Positions 42,749 through 51,129 of a stretch of DNA of 64,000 nt are shown one piece after another. Below the pieces are notes generated by a model that had not been told where the DNA came from, searched no databases, and saw only the letters and a program-made list of their open reading frames with translations. Each line of letters begins with the position of its first letter. The first letter of the stretch is position 1. The DNA comes from GCA-003244245 sp049673305 (GTDB taxonomy: Bacteria; Actinomycetota; Actinomycetes; Mycobacteriales; Pseudonocardiaceae): positions 62,001-126,000 of the forward strand of contig JBATXM010000290.1 in NCBI GenBank assembly GCA_049673305.1, read 5' to 3'. Made by a program: the position numbers and the translations under genes.

Positions 42749-43645
42749 GTGACTGGATTGGCCATCTCCAGTCCGACCGTGCTGCGCCGGTGGCTGGCTT
42801 TCGAGCTGGCGCGGTTGCGCAAGGCCGCAGGGGCGTCCCAGAAGTTGGCCGCCGATCGGCTCGGTCGCACCCAGAGCCACATCTCCAACCTGGAGCGCGG
42901 CCCCGGCACCAAAGATCGGCGCAACATCCCGGCGCTGGCCGAGGTGGAGACGTTGCTGGACTTCTACGGCCGCAAAGACCTCGTTGCGCAGTTTCGTCAG
43001 CTCCTGGAGCAGAGCAGGCGACAGCACTGGTGGGAGGGCCTGTCGGGGAGCATCATCCCGCCGCTGTTCGACTTCTACCTGGGCCTGGAGGAGGGTGCGG
43101 TCTCCCTCGAGTGCTACGACGCGCTGACCGTGACCGGACTGCTCCAGTGCCGGGCCTATGCCCAGGTGCTGCTGCGTGGCCACGGCTCGACACTGCCTGA
43201 CGATGAGGTAGCCCGTCGGGTGGACCTGCGGCTGGGCCGCCAGGCCGTGCTCGACCGACCCGAGGACCCCCTGCGGCTCTGGGCGATCCTGGACGAGTCA
43301 GTTCTGCACCGCATGATCGGCGGCCCCGAGGTCATGGCCGCGCAGCTCGATCACCTCCTGAAACTGACCGAGCGACCGACAATCCAGCTCCAGGTTCTCC
43401 CAGCGATCCTGCCCACTACCAACGGCGTCCACCCCGGGCTACACGGATCCTTTACCCGAATGACCTTCCCCACGCCCGGTGACCCTGGCCTGGTCTACCT
43501 GGACAACTGGCTTGGCGGCTCCTACCACGAGGAACAAGCGGAGATTGACGAGTACACCGAGATCATGAACCACCTCCGGGTGCTGGCGCTCACCCCTGAA
43601 CACTCCGCGGAATTGATCCGCCACCACCGAAAGGACCTACCGTGA
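42749..43645 (+). CDS. XRE-family regulator with DUF5753 (second pair)
   Basis: 298 residues from GTG 42749; TTG 42758 is better spaced from the GGGAGAGGGG tract. The helix-turn-helix is QKLAADRLGRTQSHISNLER (about residues 28-47). DUF5753 covers about 100-290 with YDALTVTGLLQCRAYAQVLL, DLRLGRQAVLDRP, ILDESVLHRMIGGPEVM and GLVYLDNWLGGS. It is paired with an overlapping DUF397 gene downstream, as at 25 kb, although the two XRE proteins are clearly different. The upstream 39-bp palindrome may be its own operator. Confidence 0.93.
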   Translation: MTGLAISSPTVLRRWLAFELARLRKAAGASQKLAADRLGRTQSHISNLERGPGTKDRRNIPALAEVETLLDFYGRKDLVAQFRQLLEQSRRQHWWEGLSGSIIPPLFDFYLGLEEGAVSLECYDALTVTGLLQCRAYAQVLLRGHGSTLPDDEVARRVDLRLGRQAVLDRPEDPLRLWAILDESVLHRMIGGPEVMAAQLDHLLKLTERPTIQLQVLPAILPTTNGVHPGLHGSFTRMTFPTPGDPGLVYLDNWLGGSYHEEQAEIDEYTEIMNHLRVLALTPEHSAELIRHHRKDLP

Positions 43646-43851
43646 CCACTGACCGCCTCGCCAACGCCACCTGGCGCACCAGCAGCCGAAGCGCCACCCA
43701 TGGCCAATGTGTCGAGATCGCCCAGACTCCCACCGTGACCGGCATACGCGACTCCAAGAACCCCACCGGCAGCCGTCTGATCCTCGCCCCACCCCAGTGG
43801 ACGAGCTTCCTCAGCGGAGTCAAAAACGGCGAGCTGGACCTCCTGCCGTAG
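43642..43851 (+). CDS. DUF397 protein (second pair)
   Basis: 69 residues from GTG 43642, overlapping the XRE stop by 4 nt. A single copy of the motif (ATWRTSSRSATHGQCVEIAQ) is followed by VTGIRDSKNPTGSRLILAP and WTSFLSGVKNGE, the normal DUF397 layout. Compare the duplicated motif in the protein at 25.8 kb. It probably acts with the coupled XRE regulator. Confidence 0.92.
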   Translation: MTTDRLANATWRTSSRSATHGQCVEIAQTPTVTGIRDSKNPTGSRLILAPPQWTSFLSGVKNGELDLLP

Positions 43852-44154
43852 GCCTTCAGCCGACGCGCCATCACCTGATAGGCGACGGTCTACAGCGCCA
43901 GGCCGGCTGCGCGCCACTTATGATCAACTTCGCGAAGTGCGCCGTGGAGGACGCTGACCAACCGGGGGCGAGACTCAGAGCCGTGAACTCGACGAGATCG
44001 ACGTAAAACGCCTAACAACGTCGCTGACGTCGAGTTTACGGACAGCGCCGACCGCGCACTGCCGCTACCCCTTTTGCTACCGTGGAATGCTCACAGCCGC
44101 CCACTGGTTTCAGTGCCACGTTGCCCGTCGAAGCGCAGAAGGTGGATACATCGC
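43852..44154. other. Intergenic stretch before helD
   Basis: 303 bp. It contains hairpin repeat B (43981-44041). A possible -10 TACCGT near 44079 may serve helD. No gene or rifamycin-associated-type inverted repeat was recognised. Confidence 0.5.
43981..44041. repeat. Hairpin repeat B, copy 1
   Basis: 14-nt arms ccgtgaactcgacg (43981-43994) and its complement with one mismatch (44028-44041), with a 33-nt loop. The same core gtgaactcgac/gtcgagttcac occurs at 55657-55714. Confidence 0.75.
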
Positions 44155-46524
44155 GTGTCGGTTCCCCGGACGGCCCCAGAGGTGGGGGACTCAGAAGTGG
44201 CGGCTGAGCAGGACTATCTCACCCTGCTCTACCGGCATTTTGACGAGCGCCGCCGCTACACCGCGCGACGGCTCGCCGAGGTGCTGAGGGCTCCCAACAC
44301 TGGCACACCCCAAGCGCGCAGCGAGCGGGACGCGGCTGCGGCGATGTACTCAGCGCAGCTCACCACCCTGGACGGCGTCGAGCAGGGCCTGTGCTTTGGG
44401 CGGCTCGACCTGCACCGCGACGGCACCAGCGACGGCCACAGCGACAGCGACGAGGACCACGACGAAGACGAGGATGGGCCGCGCTACATCGGGCGGCTCG
44501 GGCTGCTTGACGAGGAGAACGAATACCAGCCACTGCTCATCGACTGGCGGGCGCCTGCGGCGCGCCCGTTCTACACCGCGACCGCCGCCCGCCCCGAGGG
44601 TGTTCGCCGCCGCCGGCACATCCGGACCCGCAGCCGAACGGTGCTTGCCGTCGAGGACGAGGTACTTGACCTCGACGGTGCCCGACAAGATCCCACCCGA
44701 ACCAGCCTGACCAGCGAGGCGGCCCTGATGGCCGCGCTGTCCCAGGCCCGGACCGGCCAGATGTCGGACATTGTCGCAACCATCCAGGCCGAGCAGGACC
44801 GGATCATCCGCGCCAAGCCCCAGGGAGTGCTGGTCGTGCAGGGTGGGCCGGGCACCGGCAAGACTGCGGTCGCGCTGCATCGGGCGGCTTACCTGCTTTA
44901 CACGCACCGCCGGCAGCTGGCCAAGCGGGGCGTGCTGGTCGTCGGACCCAACTCGACGTTCCTGCGCTACATCGGGCATGTGCTGCCCTCTCTGGGTGAG
45001 ACCAGCGTGCTGCTGTGCACGGTCGCGCAGCTGCATCCCGGGCTGCACGCGCTCGGCGTCGAGCCCGATGAGACCGCCGCGGTCAAGGGCCGCCTGGAGA
45101 TGGCGAAGGTGGTGGCCGCGGCGATCCGCGACCGCCAGCAAACACCCCCCGAACCGATCGAGCTCACCATCGAGGGCCAGCCCGTCGTGCTGGACCGTGC
45201 GGTGAGCCTGGCGGCCCGCACCCGGGCGCGGCAATCCCACCGGCCGCACAACGAGGCTAAACGGATCTTCCACCAGGAGGTGGTGGAAGCGCTGGCCAAG
45301 CAGGTGGCGCGCGGGTTCGCTGGCCTGAGCCGGGAGGTCCTGAGCCGGGACGACCTGGTGGATATCCGCGCCGAGCTGCGGGCCAATCCGGAGCTGAGCG
45401 CCGCGCTGGAGGCACTGTGGCCGACGCTGTCACCAGAGCAACTGCTCACCGATCTCTACGCTGATCCGCAGCGGCTGGCCAGTGCCACTCAGCCGGTACT
45501 GGACCCCCAGGAACGCGACCTGCTGGCCCGGCCCGTACCCGGCCCGGACGTCGACCAGGATCAGGTGTGGACCCCCGCCGACGTACCGCTGCTGGACGAG
45601 GCCGCTGAGCTGCTCGGCTCTGACGGCAGTGCGCAGGCCGCCCGCGAGGCCGCCGCGTTGCGTGCGGAGCTGCAGTACGCCCAAGGCGTGCTGGACATCC
45701 TGGACCTCGACGAGGACCTGGACCCGGAGCTACTGCGGGCCACTGACCTCATTGATGCTGATCGGCTGGCCGACCGGCAACGTCAGCACCACTATGGCAG
45801 CACCGCCGAGCGGGCGGCAGCCGACCGGAGCTGGACCTACGGTCACATCATCATCGACGAGGCACAGGAGCTGTCCCCGATGGCCTGGCGGGTGCTCATG
45901 CGGCGCTGCCCCAGCCGCTCGATGACGGTGGTCGGGGACCTCGCCCAGACCGGAAGCCGGGCCGGTGCGGGCTCCTGGCGGGACGTGCTCGGCCCCTACG
46001 TGGCGCAACGGTGGCGGTTGGAACAGCTGACCATCAACTACCGGAACCCCGCCGAAGTCGCGGAGCTGGCGCAGGGAGTGCTCGCCGCGATCGATCTCGA
46101 CATCACCCCACCGCAGTCGGTGCGCCGCACCGGCGTGGCGCCCCGGGTGGTCCGGCTCTGCGCAGCGCCCGGGAAACTCGCCGCTCAGCTGCCCGCGGTG
46201 CTCGCCGATGAGGCCGCTGCGGTGGGGGCGGGCCGGGTGGGCGTGCTCGGGCCGGCCGCCAGGGTGGACGAGCTCAGCGCGATCGTGCCTGTCGTGCCCC
46301 CTGGGACGAGCGGTGTAGACCTTGACGCACCGGTGACCGTGCTGACCGTCGCCCAGGCCAAGGGTCTCGAGTTCGACGCGGTAGTGCTCGTCGACCCGGC
46401 GGCGATCGTGGCCGAGTCACCGCGCGGCCTCAACGACCTCTACGTCGCTCTCACCCGCACGACGCAGCGCCTGTGCATCGTGCATTTCGGCGAGCTGCCC
46501 CAGGTGCTCGCCGGGATGCCCTGA
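44155..46524 (+). CDS. helD: HelD-type RNA polymerase-associated ATPase
   Basis: 789 residues from GTG 44155, with GAAGG upstream. The UvrD/Rep-like superfamily 1 motor has Walker A GGPGTGKTAVALH at about 230-242, Walker B IIIDEAQELSP, RNPAEV and C-terminal AQAKGLEFDAVVLV and YVALTRT. The N-terminal coiled coil (LLYRHFDERRRYTARRLAEV) and the CFGRLDL/YIGRLGL/DWRAPAARPFY blocks mark the HelD family, which pushes into RNA polymerase channels and recycles stalled enzyme; some members give rifampicin tolerance. An acidic low-complexity insertion (DSDEDHDEDEDG, around residues 95-110) sits within the N-terminal domain. The gene converges on the serine hydrolase with 3 bp between stops. Confidence 0.93.
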   Translation: MSVPRTAPEVGDSEVAAEQDYLTLLYRHFDERRRYTARRLAEVLRAPNTGTPQARSERDAAAAMYSAQLTTLDGVEQGLCFGRLDLHRDGTSDGHSDSDEDHDEDEDGPRYIGRLGLLDEENEYQPLLIDWRAPAARPFYTATAARPEGVRRRRHIRTRSRTVLAVEDEVLDLDGARQDPTRTSLTSEAALMAALSQARTGQMSDIVATIQAEQDRIIRAKPQGVLVVQGGPGTGKTAVALHRAAYLLYTHRRQLAKRGVLVVGPNSTFLRYIGHVLPSLGETSVLLCTVAQLHPGLHALGVEPDETAAVKGRLEMAKVVAAAIRDRQQTPPEPIELTIEGQPVVLDRAVSLAARTRARQSHRPHNEAKRIFHQEVVEALAKQVARGFAGLSREVLSRDDLVDIRAELRANPELSAALEALWPTLSPEQLLTDLYADPQRLASATQPVLDPQERDLLARPVPGPDVDQDQVWTPADVPLLDEAAELLGSDGSAQAAREAAALRAELQYAQGVLDILDLDEDLDPELLRATDLIDADRLADRQRQHHYGSTAERAAADRSWTYGHIIIDEAQELSPMAWRVLMRRCPSRSMTVVGDLAQTGSRAGAGSWRDVLGPYVAQRWRLEQLTINYRNPAEVAELAQGVLAAIDLDITPPQSVRRTGVAPRVVRLCAAPGKLAAQLPAVLADEAAAVGAGRVGVLGPAARVDELSAIVPVVPPGTSGVDLDAPVTVLTVAQAKGLEFDAVVLVDPAAIVAESPRGLNDLYVALTRTTQRLCIVHFGELPQVLAGMP

Positions 46525-46527
46525 AGC

Positions 46528-47889
46528 TCAGGCGGGCACTCGTGCGGTGGCGCGACCGTTGCGGTGCAGGAACTTCACCCGACCACTCGGGTCCGCGCCG
46601 AGCAGGCCGATGACCTGGTGCATCCCTCCCAGCGGCTTCGCCGTGATCAACACGTCGTCCTGGAACCGGACCACCTCCACCATGGGCGCCTCCGGCATCA
46701 CCAGTTTGGCTTCCGCGGTGCGCGGCACGGTGCGCAGCCACGCCCTGCCCTCGGCGTCAACGCTCAGTTTCTGATCGAACATGGTGGCCCGGTAGGTCCC
46801 CCTGACCCGGTCGGCGTCCACCGGCAGGGGGTCAGCCGGCGGGACGGGCAGCGCGGGCAGCTTGATGCCGGCCAATTCGGCCAGCAGGTGCCCGAACACC
46901 GCGCGGAACACCGGCTGCACGTCACCGCCGTTGGTCAGCAACGCTACGGCGATACCGGCTTCCGGCACGACACGCAGGAACGCGGACTGCCCGAGCGTTC
47001 CACCGTCGTGGCCAAGCACTGTGCCGCCCGAGTAGTCGAACCACATCCAGCCAAGGCCGCAGCGGCCGCGCATCCCCTCCACCAGATCGGGAAACTCGAC
47101 CTGCGGTTGGCGCATCAGGTCCACGCTGGTGTCGGACAGGTGCCTCTGCATGAACCCGAGCAGGCTGCGGGCCGGCATCGCGAGCATCGACCCCGCCGGT
47201 GCGGCCGACGCCACCAGCGACCACACTGGCGCGGGACGCACCGGGCAGCCGGGCGCGACGTGTACGTGACCGACCGCTGGTCGTTCCAAGATCGCCTCGC
47301 CGATGTTCGTCGCAACATGCTCAAGCCCCAGCGGTGTGATCAGCCGCTCGCGCAGCACGGTGTTGAACGGCTTGCCCCGCAATACCTCCACCAGCCGCCC
47401 CAGCACCACATAGCCGCTGTTGCAGTACGAGAACTGCTCTCCTGGTGGAAACAACTGCGCGATGTCGGCGAGGGTGGCCACGTATTTCTCGAGCGCGTCG
47501 TCGTTGTTGCCCGTGTCGGTGAACAGGTCACCCTCGAAACCCCCCGTGTGGCAGAGCAACTGCCGGCTCGTCACCATCGCGCTCGCCGCCTCGTCGGCGA
47601 GGCGGAATTCCGGCAGGTACTCGCGCAGCGGCCGGTCCACATCCAGCAACCCCTCGTTGGCCAGCTGTTGCACCAGCGTCGCCGTCCACACCTTGGTGAT
47701 AGACCCGATCTGGAACACCGCGTCGGTCGTCACCGGGACCCCGGTGGCGGTGTTGAGCACACCCGCCGCAGCATCGACCACGTCGCCATCCACCCACACC
47801 GCAACCTGCGCTCCGGGCACCCCGTGCTTGGCCAAAAGCCCTGGTAGCTCGCGGGTAATCCACTCCAACACGGCTCGCGATCGCATCAT
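46528..47889 (-). CDS. Serine hydrolase, class C beta-lactamase family
   Basis: 453 residues. The active-site SxxK is S63-I-T-K66, the YxN motif is in FSYCNSGYVVLG and the third motif is in GHDGGTLGQ. A 110-residue C-terminal lipocalin-like domain follows (RVRGTYRATMFDQKLSVDAE onward). No signal peptide is visible, so the enzyme is probably cytosolic and acts as an esterase or peptidase rather than a secreted beta-lactamase. The start is the ATG at 47887-47889, with GAGGAG upstream. Its start lies only 27 bp from the annotated emb3 start on the other strand. Confidence 0.93.
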   Translation of the reverse strand: MMRSRAVLEWITRELPGLLAKHGVPGAQVAVWVDGDVVDAAAGVLNTATGVPVTTDAVFQIGSITKVWTATLVQQLANEGLLDVDRPLREYLPEFRLADEAASAMVTSRQLLCHTGGFEGDLFTDTGNNDDALEKYVATLADIAQLFPPGEQFSYCNSGYVVLGRLVEVLRGKPFNTVLRERLITPLGLEHVATNIGEAILERPAVGHVHVAPGCPVRPAPVWSLVASAAPAGSMLAMPARSLLGFMQRHLSDTSVDLMRQPQVEFPDLVEGMRGRCGLGWMWFDYSGGTVLGHDGGTLGQSAFLRVVPEAGIAVALLTNGGDVQPVFRAVFGHLLAELAGIKLPALPVPPADPLPVDADRVRGTYRATMFDQKLSVDAEGRAWLRTVPRTAEAKLVMPEAPMVEVVRFQDDVLITAKPLGGMHQVIGLLGADPSGRVKFLHRNGRATARVPA

Positions 47890-47916
47890 GGTGTCTCCTC
47901 ACCAGTGCGATCCTAG

Positions 47917-50900
47917 GTGTTGTCACTGACGGCGCATAAGGATTTACTCGCGCCGCAGTGCCATAGGCTGCTTGCGCCACCGCAGAGCGAAAGGGTTTGC
48001 ATACTGTCCGCTGCATCCACCGTCGCGCATCGCCCGACCAGCACCGCGCTCGCCCTGCTGGTCGGGCTGGCGGGCATGCTGGTCGGGCTGGTGCTGCCGT
48101 TCGCGCCGGTGACCGCCGAGCACACCACGGTGACGTGGCCAGCGGCCGGGCGGCCAGTCGTGCCGAGTACGGCGCTGTTCGCGCCGTACCGCCCAGCGGA
48201 ATTGACCGCGATCGTGCCCTGCTCAGCGATTCGCGCCGCCGGTGGCCAGCCCCGCAGCCAACTCAGTGCTGTCACGGTGCTGGCCACCGGTCCCTCCGGT
48301 GACGGGCTGGTGCTGGCGACCGAAGCCGGCACAGCGCGGCTGCTGCTGGGTCACCGGGTGGTGAGCGCTACGCCGGTGGCGGGCACCGCGCAGGACTGCC
48401 GGACGCGGGTGCACGCCGGCCCGGCCGGAGTAACGATCACCCTCGGGGCCACCCGGACGATCAGCCTGGCTGGTGAGCCGGTGCCTAAGGTGTTCGCGTT
48501 CCACACTGACCTCGATCCCCAACAGGCGGCCGGAATAGCGGTCACCGCCCGCACCGCCAGCCCATTCGCCACCAGCCCGACCCGGGTGAAGACCCTGCTC
48601 ATCGCCGGGCAAGTGCTCGCGGTGCTGATCGCACTAGCGCTATTGATCACTCGGGCACTATTGATCACCCGGGCGCCACTGATCGCACGGAGCCCACCGA
48701 GGCGCACCCTCGCCGGTGTCTTCAGCTGGCAGCAATGGCGCACCGTCGGGGTCGATATCGGTGTGCTGGGGGTGCTGGCCGGCTGGGCGATCATCGGTCC
48801 GCTCGCCGACGACGACGGCTTCGCCACCACCATCGCCCGCAACGCGGCGCACAGTGGCCACGTCGGCAACTACTACCGCTGGTGGAACGCCGCTGAGGCG
48901 CCGTTTGCACTCGATCAGCAGCTACTGGCGCCGCTGACGCAGATCAGCCTGGCGCCGCTGTGGCTGCGGTTGCCCAGCACCGTGCTGGGCATCGCAACCT
49001 GGTTCGTGCTGAGCCGAGGGGTGCTCGGGGCGGCGCTGTCCCCGCTGCCCTCGGTGGCGGGCAGCGTCAGAATCCGGCTGCTGGCTGCGGTGTGCCTGCT
49101 TGCCGCCTGGCTGCCGTACAACCTCGGAGTGCGCCCCGAGCCGTACGTGGCCTTGGCCCTCACCAGCGTGCTGGCACTGCTGTGGCGGGCTCGCGGGCTC
49201 GCCGCGTTGGGCTGGGCCGCGCTGGTCGTCGGGCTGACCATCCCGATCAGTCCCAGCGCTGTGCTGCTCGCCGCCCCGGTCGTGGTGTTCGCGCCCCGCG
49301 TCATCGCTATCCTCCGAGATTCGGCGCGCGGGCGAGCCGAGGTGCTGGCTCGCGTGCTGCTGTTGTGCTGCATCGCCGCGGTCGGCCTCACGGTGATCTT
49401 CGCCAACGAGACCTGGGACGGCGTGGTCACCGCTACCCGCTGGCACATCTACTTCGGGCCGGCGCTGCCCTGGTACCAGGAACCGGACCGGTACCGGTAC
49501 CTGCTCGGTCATGATCAGGATGGTGCCGCCGCCAAGCGGGTGCCGGTGCTGCTCACGTTCGCGCTGCTCCCGGTGGTTGCAGCCCTGCTGGGCCGCCGCA
49601 GGGAGCCGGGTAGCGCCGCCAGCTCGGCCGCGCGGCTGGCTGGGGTGGTGCTCACCGCGCTCGCCCTGCTGTGGCTCACCCCGTCCAAGTGGTCGCATTA
49701 TTTCGGCGCGCTAGCCGGGTTGTTCGCGGCTTTCCTGGTAGTGGCCGTGGTGTTGCTGCTGCAGTGGGCCCGCGCTCCGGTCGCGGACCGGGTGCGCCAC
49801 CGGGTCTCGGTGGCCGGGGTCGCAGTGGCCGGGGTCGTGCTGGTCGCTGCGGCGGCCGGGTTGGCCTTCGCGGGCCCGAACGCCTGGTGGCAGCCGGCGA
49901 TCTACGACGTGCCGTGGACAGCTGGCCCGGTGCGCCCGATCGGCCTGCCGCTGGAGCGCCCCTTGCTGTGGATCGGCGCGCTGGCCCTGGGCTACGTGGT
50001 GCTGGCCGCGCTGGCCGCATCACGGGCGCGTCGGGGCGTTGACCGCGCCGGGCTCGGGCAGGCGCTCCTCGCCGCGCCTGCGGTGCTCACGGTCGCGGTG
50101 GCCGGCACCGCGGTGGTGGTGCTGCTCAGTTCGTTCCTGGCCGCACCGGTGCGGCGGCCAGTCGGCTCGCTTGCGTTGGTGAACCTGCATCGGCTGACCG
50201 GTGGCCCCTTTTGTGGTCTCGCCGATGACATCCAGGTGCTGCCCGACGGTCCCGTGCTCGCCCCTGCCTTCTCCGGGGCTGCCTTGCCCCCTGCCTTCTC
50301 TGGGGCTGACCAGTCCGGTCGGCTGGACGGGTTCGCCGCGCTGACCGGCTTCGACCCCGCCTCGCCGCCACCGGATGCGCCGGGTACGGGGATGTCGGCC
50401 GAGCTCTGGGGCAGCCGGAGCGGCGGGCCGAGGATCGCAGCAACCATGACCAGCCTCTGGTTCAGGCTGCCCGCCCTGGGCAGCGCCAGTGGGGTGGCGG
50501 TATCGGTGTCCGGCCGTACCAATGGCACCAACAGGCTCATCCTGGAGTTTGGCCGGGCCGGGCCGGCCGGTGTCACCACGCTGGGCGCTCGGGTGCCGTT
50601 CGACCGAGTGCGGCTTAACCAGGACCATCTGAACGGCCCGCTGGACTACCGGCCCTGGCGGTCCGTCGGTCTCGACGCCGCACAGGTCCCCGCCGGCGCC
50701 GACCGGGTCCGGATCCACGCGGTGGCCGCCACCACCGGCCCGCAGGGCTGGCTGGCCGTCACCGGGCCCCGGCTGCGCAGCGTGGTCGGGCTGACCGAGT
50801 TCCTGGCTAACCACGGGCCGGTGCTGGTGAGCTGGCCGCAGGCGTTCCTGTTCCCCTGCGTACGAGACATCGTCAGGGTGGGCGATGGGCTGGCGGACGC

Positions 50901-51129
50901 GCCCCGCGTGGTGATTGAGGCGCCGCGCGTCTCCGGCCGTTTATCGGCCGTCACGACCGACCAGCGCGAGGGCGGCGACTTCGCCGCGATCCGCCTGTTC
51001 GGCCGGCTCTACGAGGTACCCACCCGGCTGGCTGGCCATCCCGAGATCGACTGGGGCTCCTTGGAGCTCTCCGGCGACACCGCCGCCCGGGACGCCTACA
51101 CCCGCACCCGGTACCCTGCGGCGGGATAG
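47917..51129 (+). CDS. Arabinosyltransferase, EmbA-like (emb3)
   Basis: About 1070 residues. The catalytic loop LADDDGFATTIARNAAHSGH with NYYRWWNAAEAPF, near residues 296-330, is much closer to mycobacterial EmbA than are emb1 and emb2. TPSKWSHYFG and the C-terminal extracytoplasmic module (from about 790) follow. A short internal repeat LLITRALLITRAPL lies at about 240-255. It would work with the other Emb proteins in arabinan extension. GTG 47917 is the only standard start upstream of the first membrane helix but lies 27 bp from the divergent hydrolase start. The true start may be lower, near 48000, at a non-standard codon. The stop overlaps the pabB start by 1 nt. Confidence 0.92.
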   Translation: MLSLTAHKDLLAPQCHRLLAPPQSERVCILSAASTVAHRPTSTALALLVGLAGMLVGLVLPFAPVTAEHTTVTWPAAGRPVVPSTALFAPYRPAELTAIVPCSAIRAAGGQPRSQLSAVTVLATGPSGDGLVLATEAGTARLLLGHRVVSATPVAGTAQDCRTRVHAGPAGVTITLGATRTISLAGEPVPKVFAFHTDLDPQQAAGIAVTARTASPFATSPTRVKTLLIAGQVLAVLIALALLITRALLITRAPLIARSPPRRTLAGVFSWQQWRTVGVDIGVLGVLAGWAIIGPLADDDGFATTIARNAAHSGHVGNYYRWWNAAEAPFALDQQLLAPLTQISLAPLWLRLPSTVLGIATWFVLSRGVLGAALSPLPSVAGSVRIRLLAAVCLLAAWLPYNLGVRPEPYVALALTSVLALLWRARGLAALGWAALVVGLTIPISPSAVLLAAPVVVFAPRVIAILRDSARGRAEVLARVLLLCCIAAVGLTVIFANETWDGVVTATRWHIYFGPALPWYQEPDRYRYLLGHDQDGAAAKRVPVLLTFALLPVVAALLGRRREPGSAASSAARLAGVVLTALALLWLTPSKWSHYFGALAGLFAAFLVVAVVLLLQWARAPVADRVRHRVSVAGVAVAGVVLVAAAAGLAFAGPNAWWQPAIYDVPWTAGPVRPIGLPLERPLLWIGALALGYVVLAALAASRARRGVDRAGLGQALLAAPAVLTVAVAGTAVVVLLSSFLAAPVRRPVGSLALVNLHRLTGGPFCGLADDIQVLPDGPVLAPAFSGAALPPAFSGADQSGRLDGFAALTGFDPASPPPDAPGTGMSAELWGSRSGGPRIAATMTSLWFRLPALGSASGVAVSVSGRTNGTNRLILEFGRAGPAGVTTLGARVPFDRVRLNQDHLNGPLDYRPWRSVGLDAAQVPAGADRVRIHAVAATTGPQGWLAVTGPRLRSVVGLTEFLANHGPVLVSWPQAFLFPCVRDIVRVGDGLADAPRVVIEAPRVSGRLSAVTTDQREGGDFAAIRLFGRLYEVPTRLAGHPEIDWGSLELSGDTAARDAYTRTRYPAAG

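Noticed and set aside
43852..44154. Rifamycin-associated element upstream of helD
   Set aside because: No 19-bp GC-rich inverted repeat of that type was found; only hairpin repeat B is present.
35870..51129. Natural ethambutol resistance from the EmbB Met306 position
   Set aside because: emb1 and emb2 keep methionine at the aligned position (LLMAR), and the isoleucine in emb3 is normal for EmbA-like proteins. Other contact positions differ, but susceptibility cannot be read from this.
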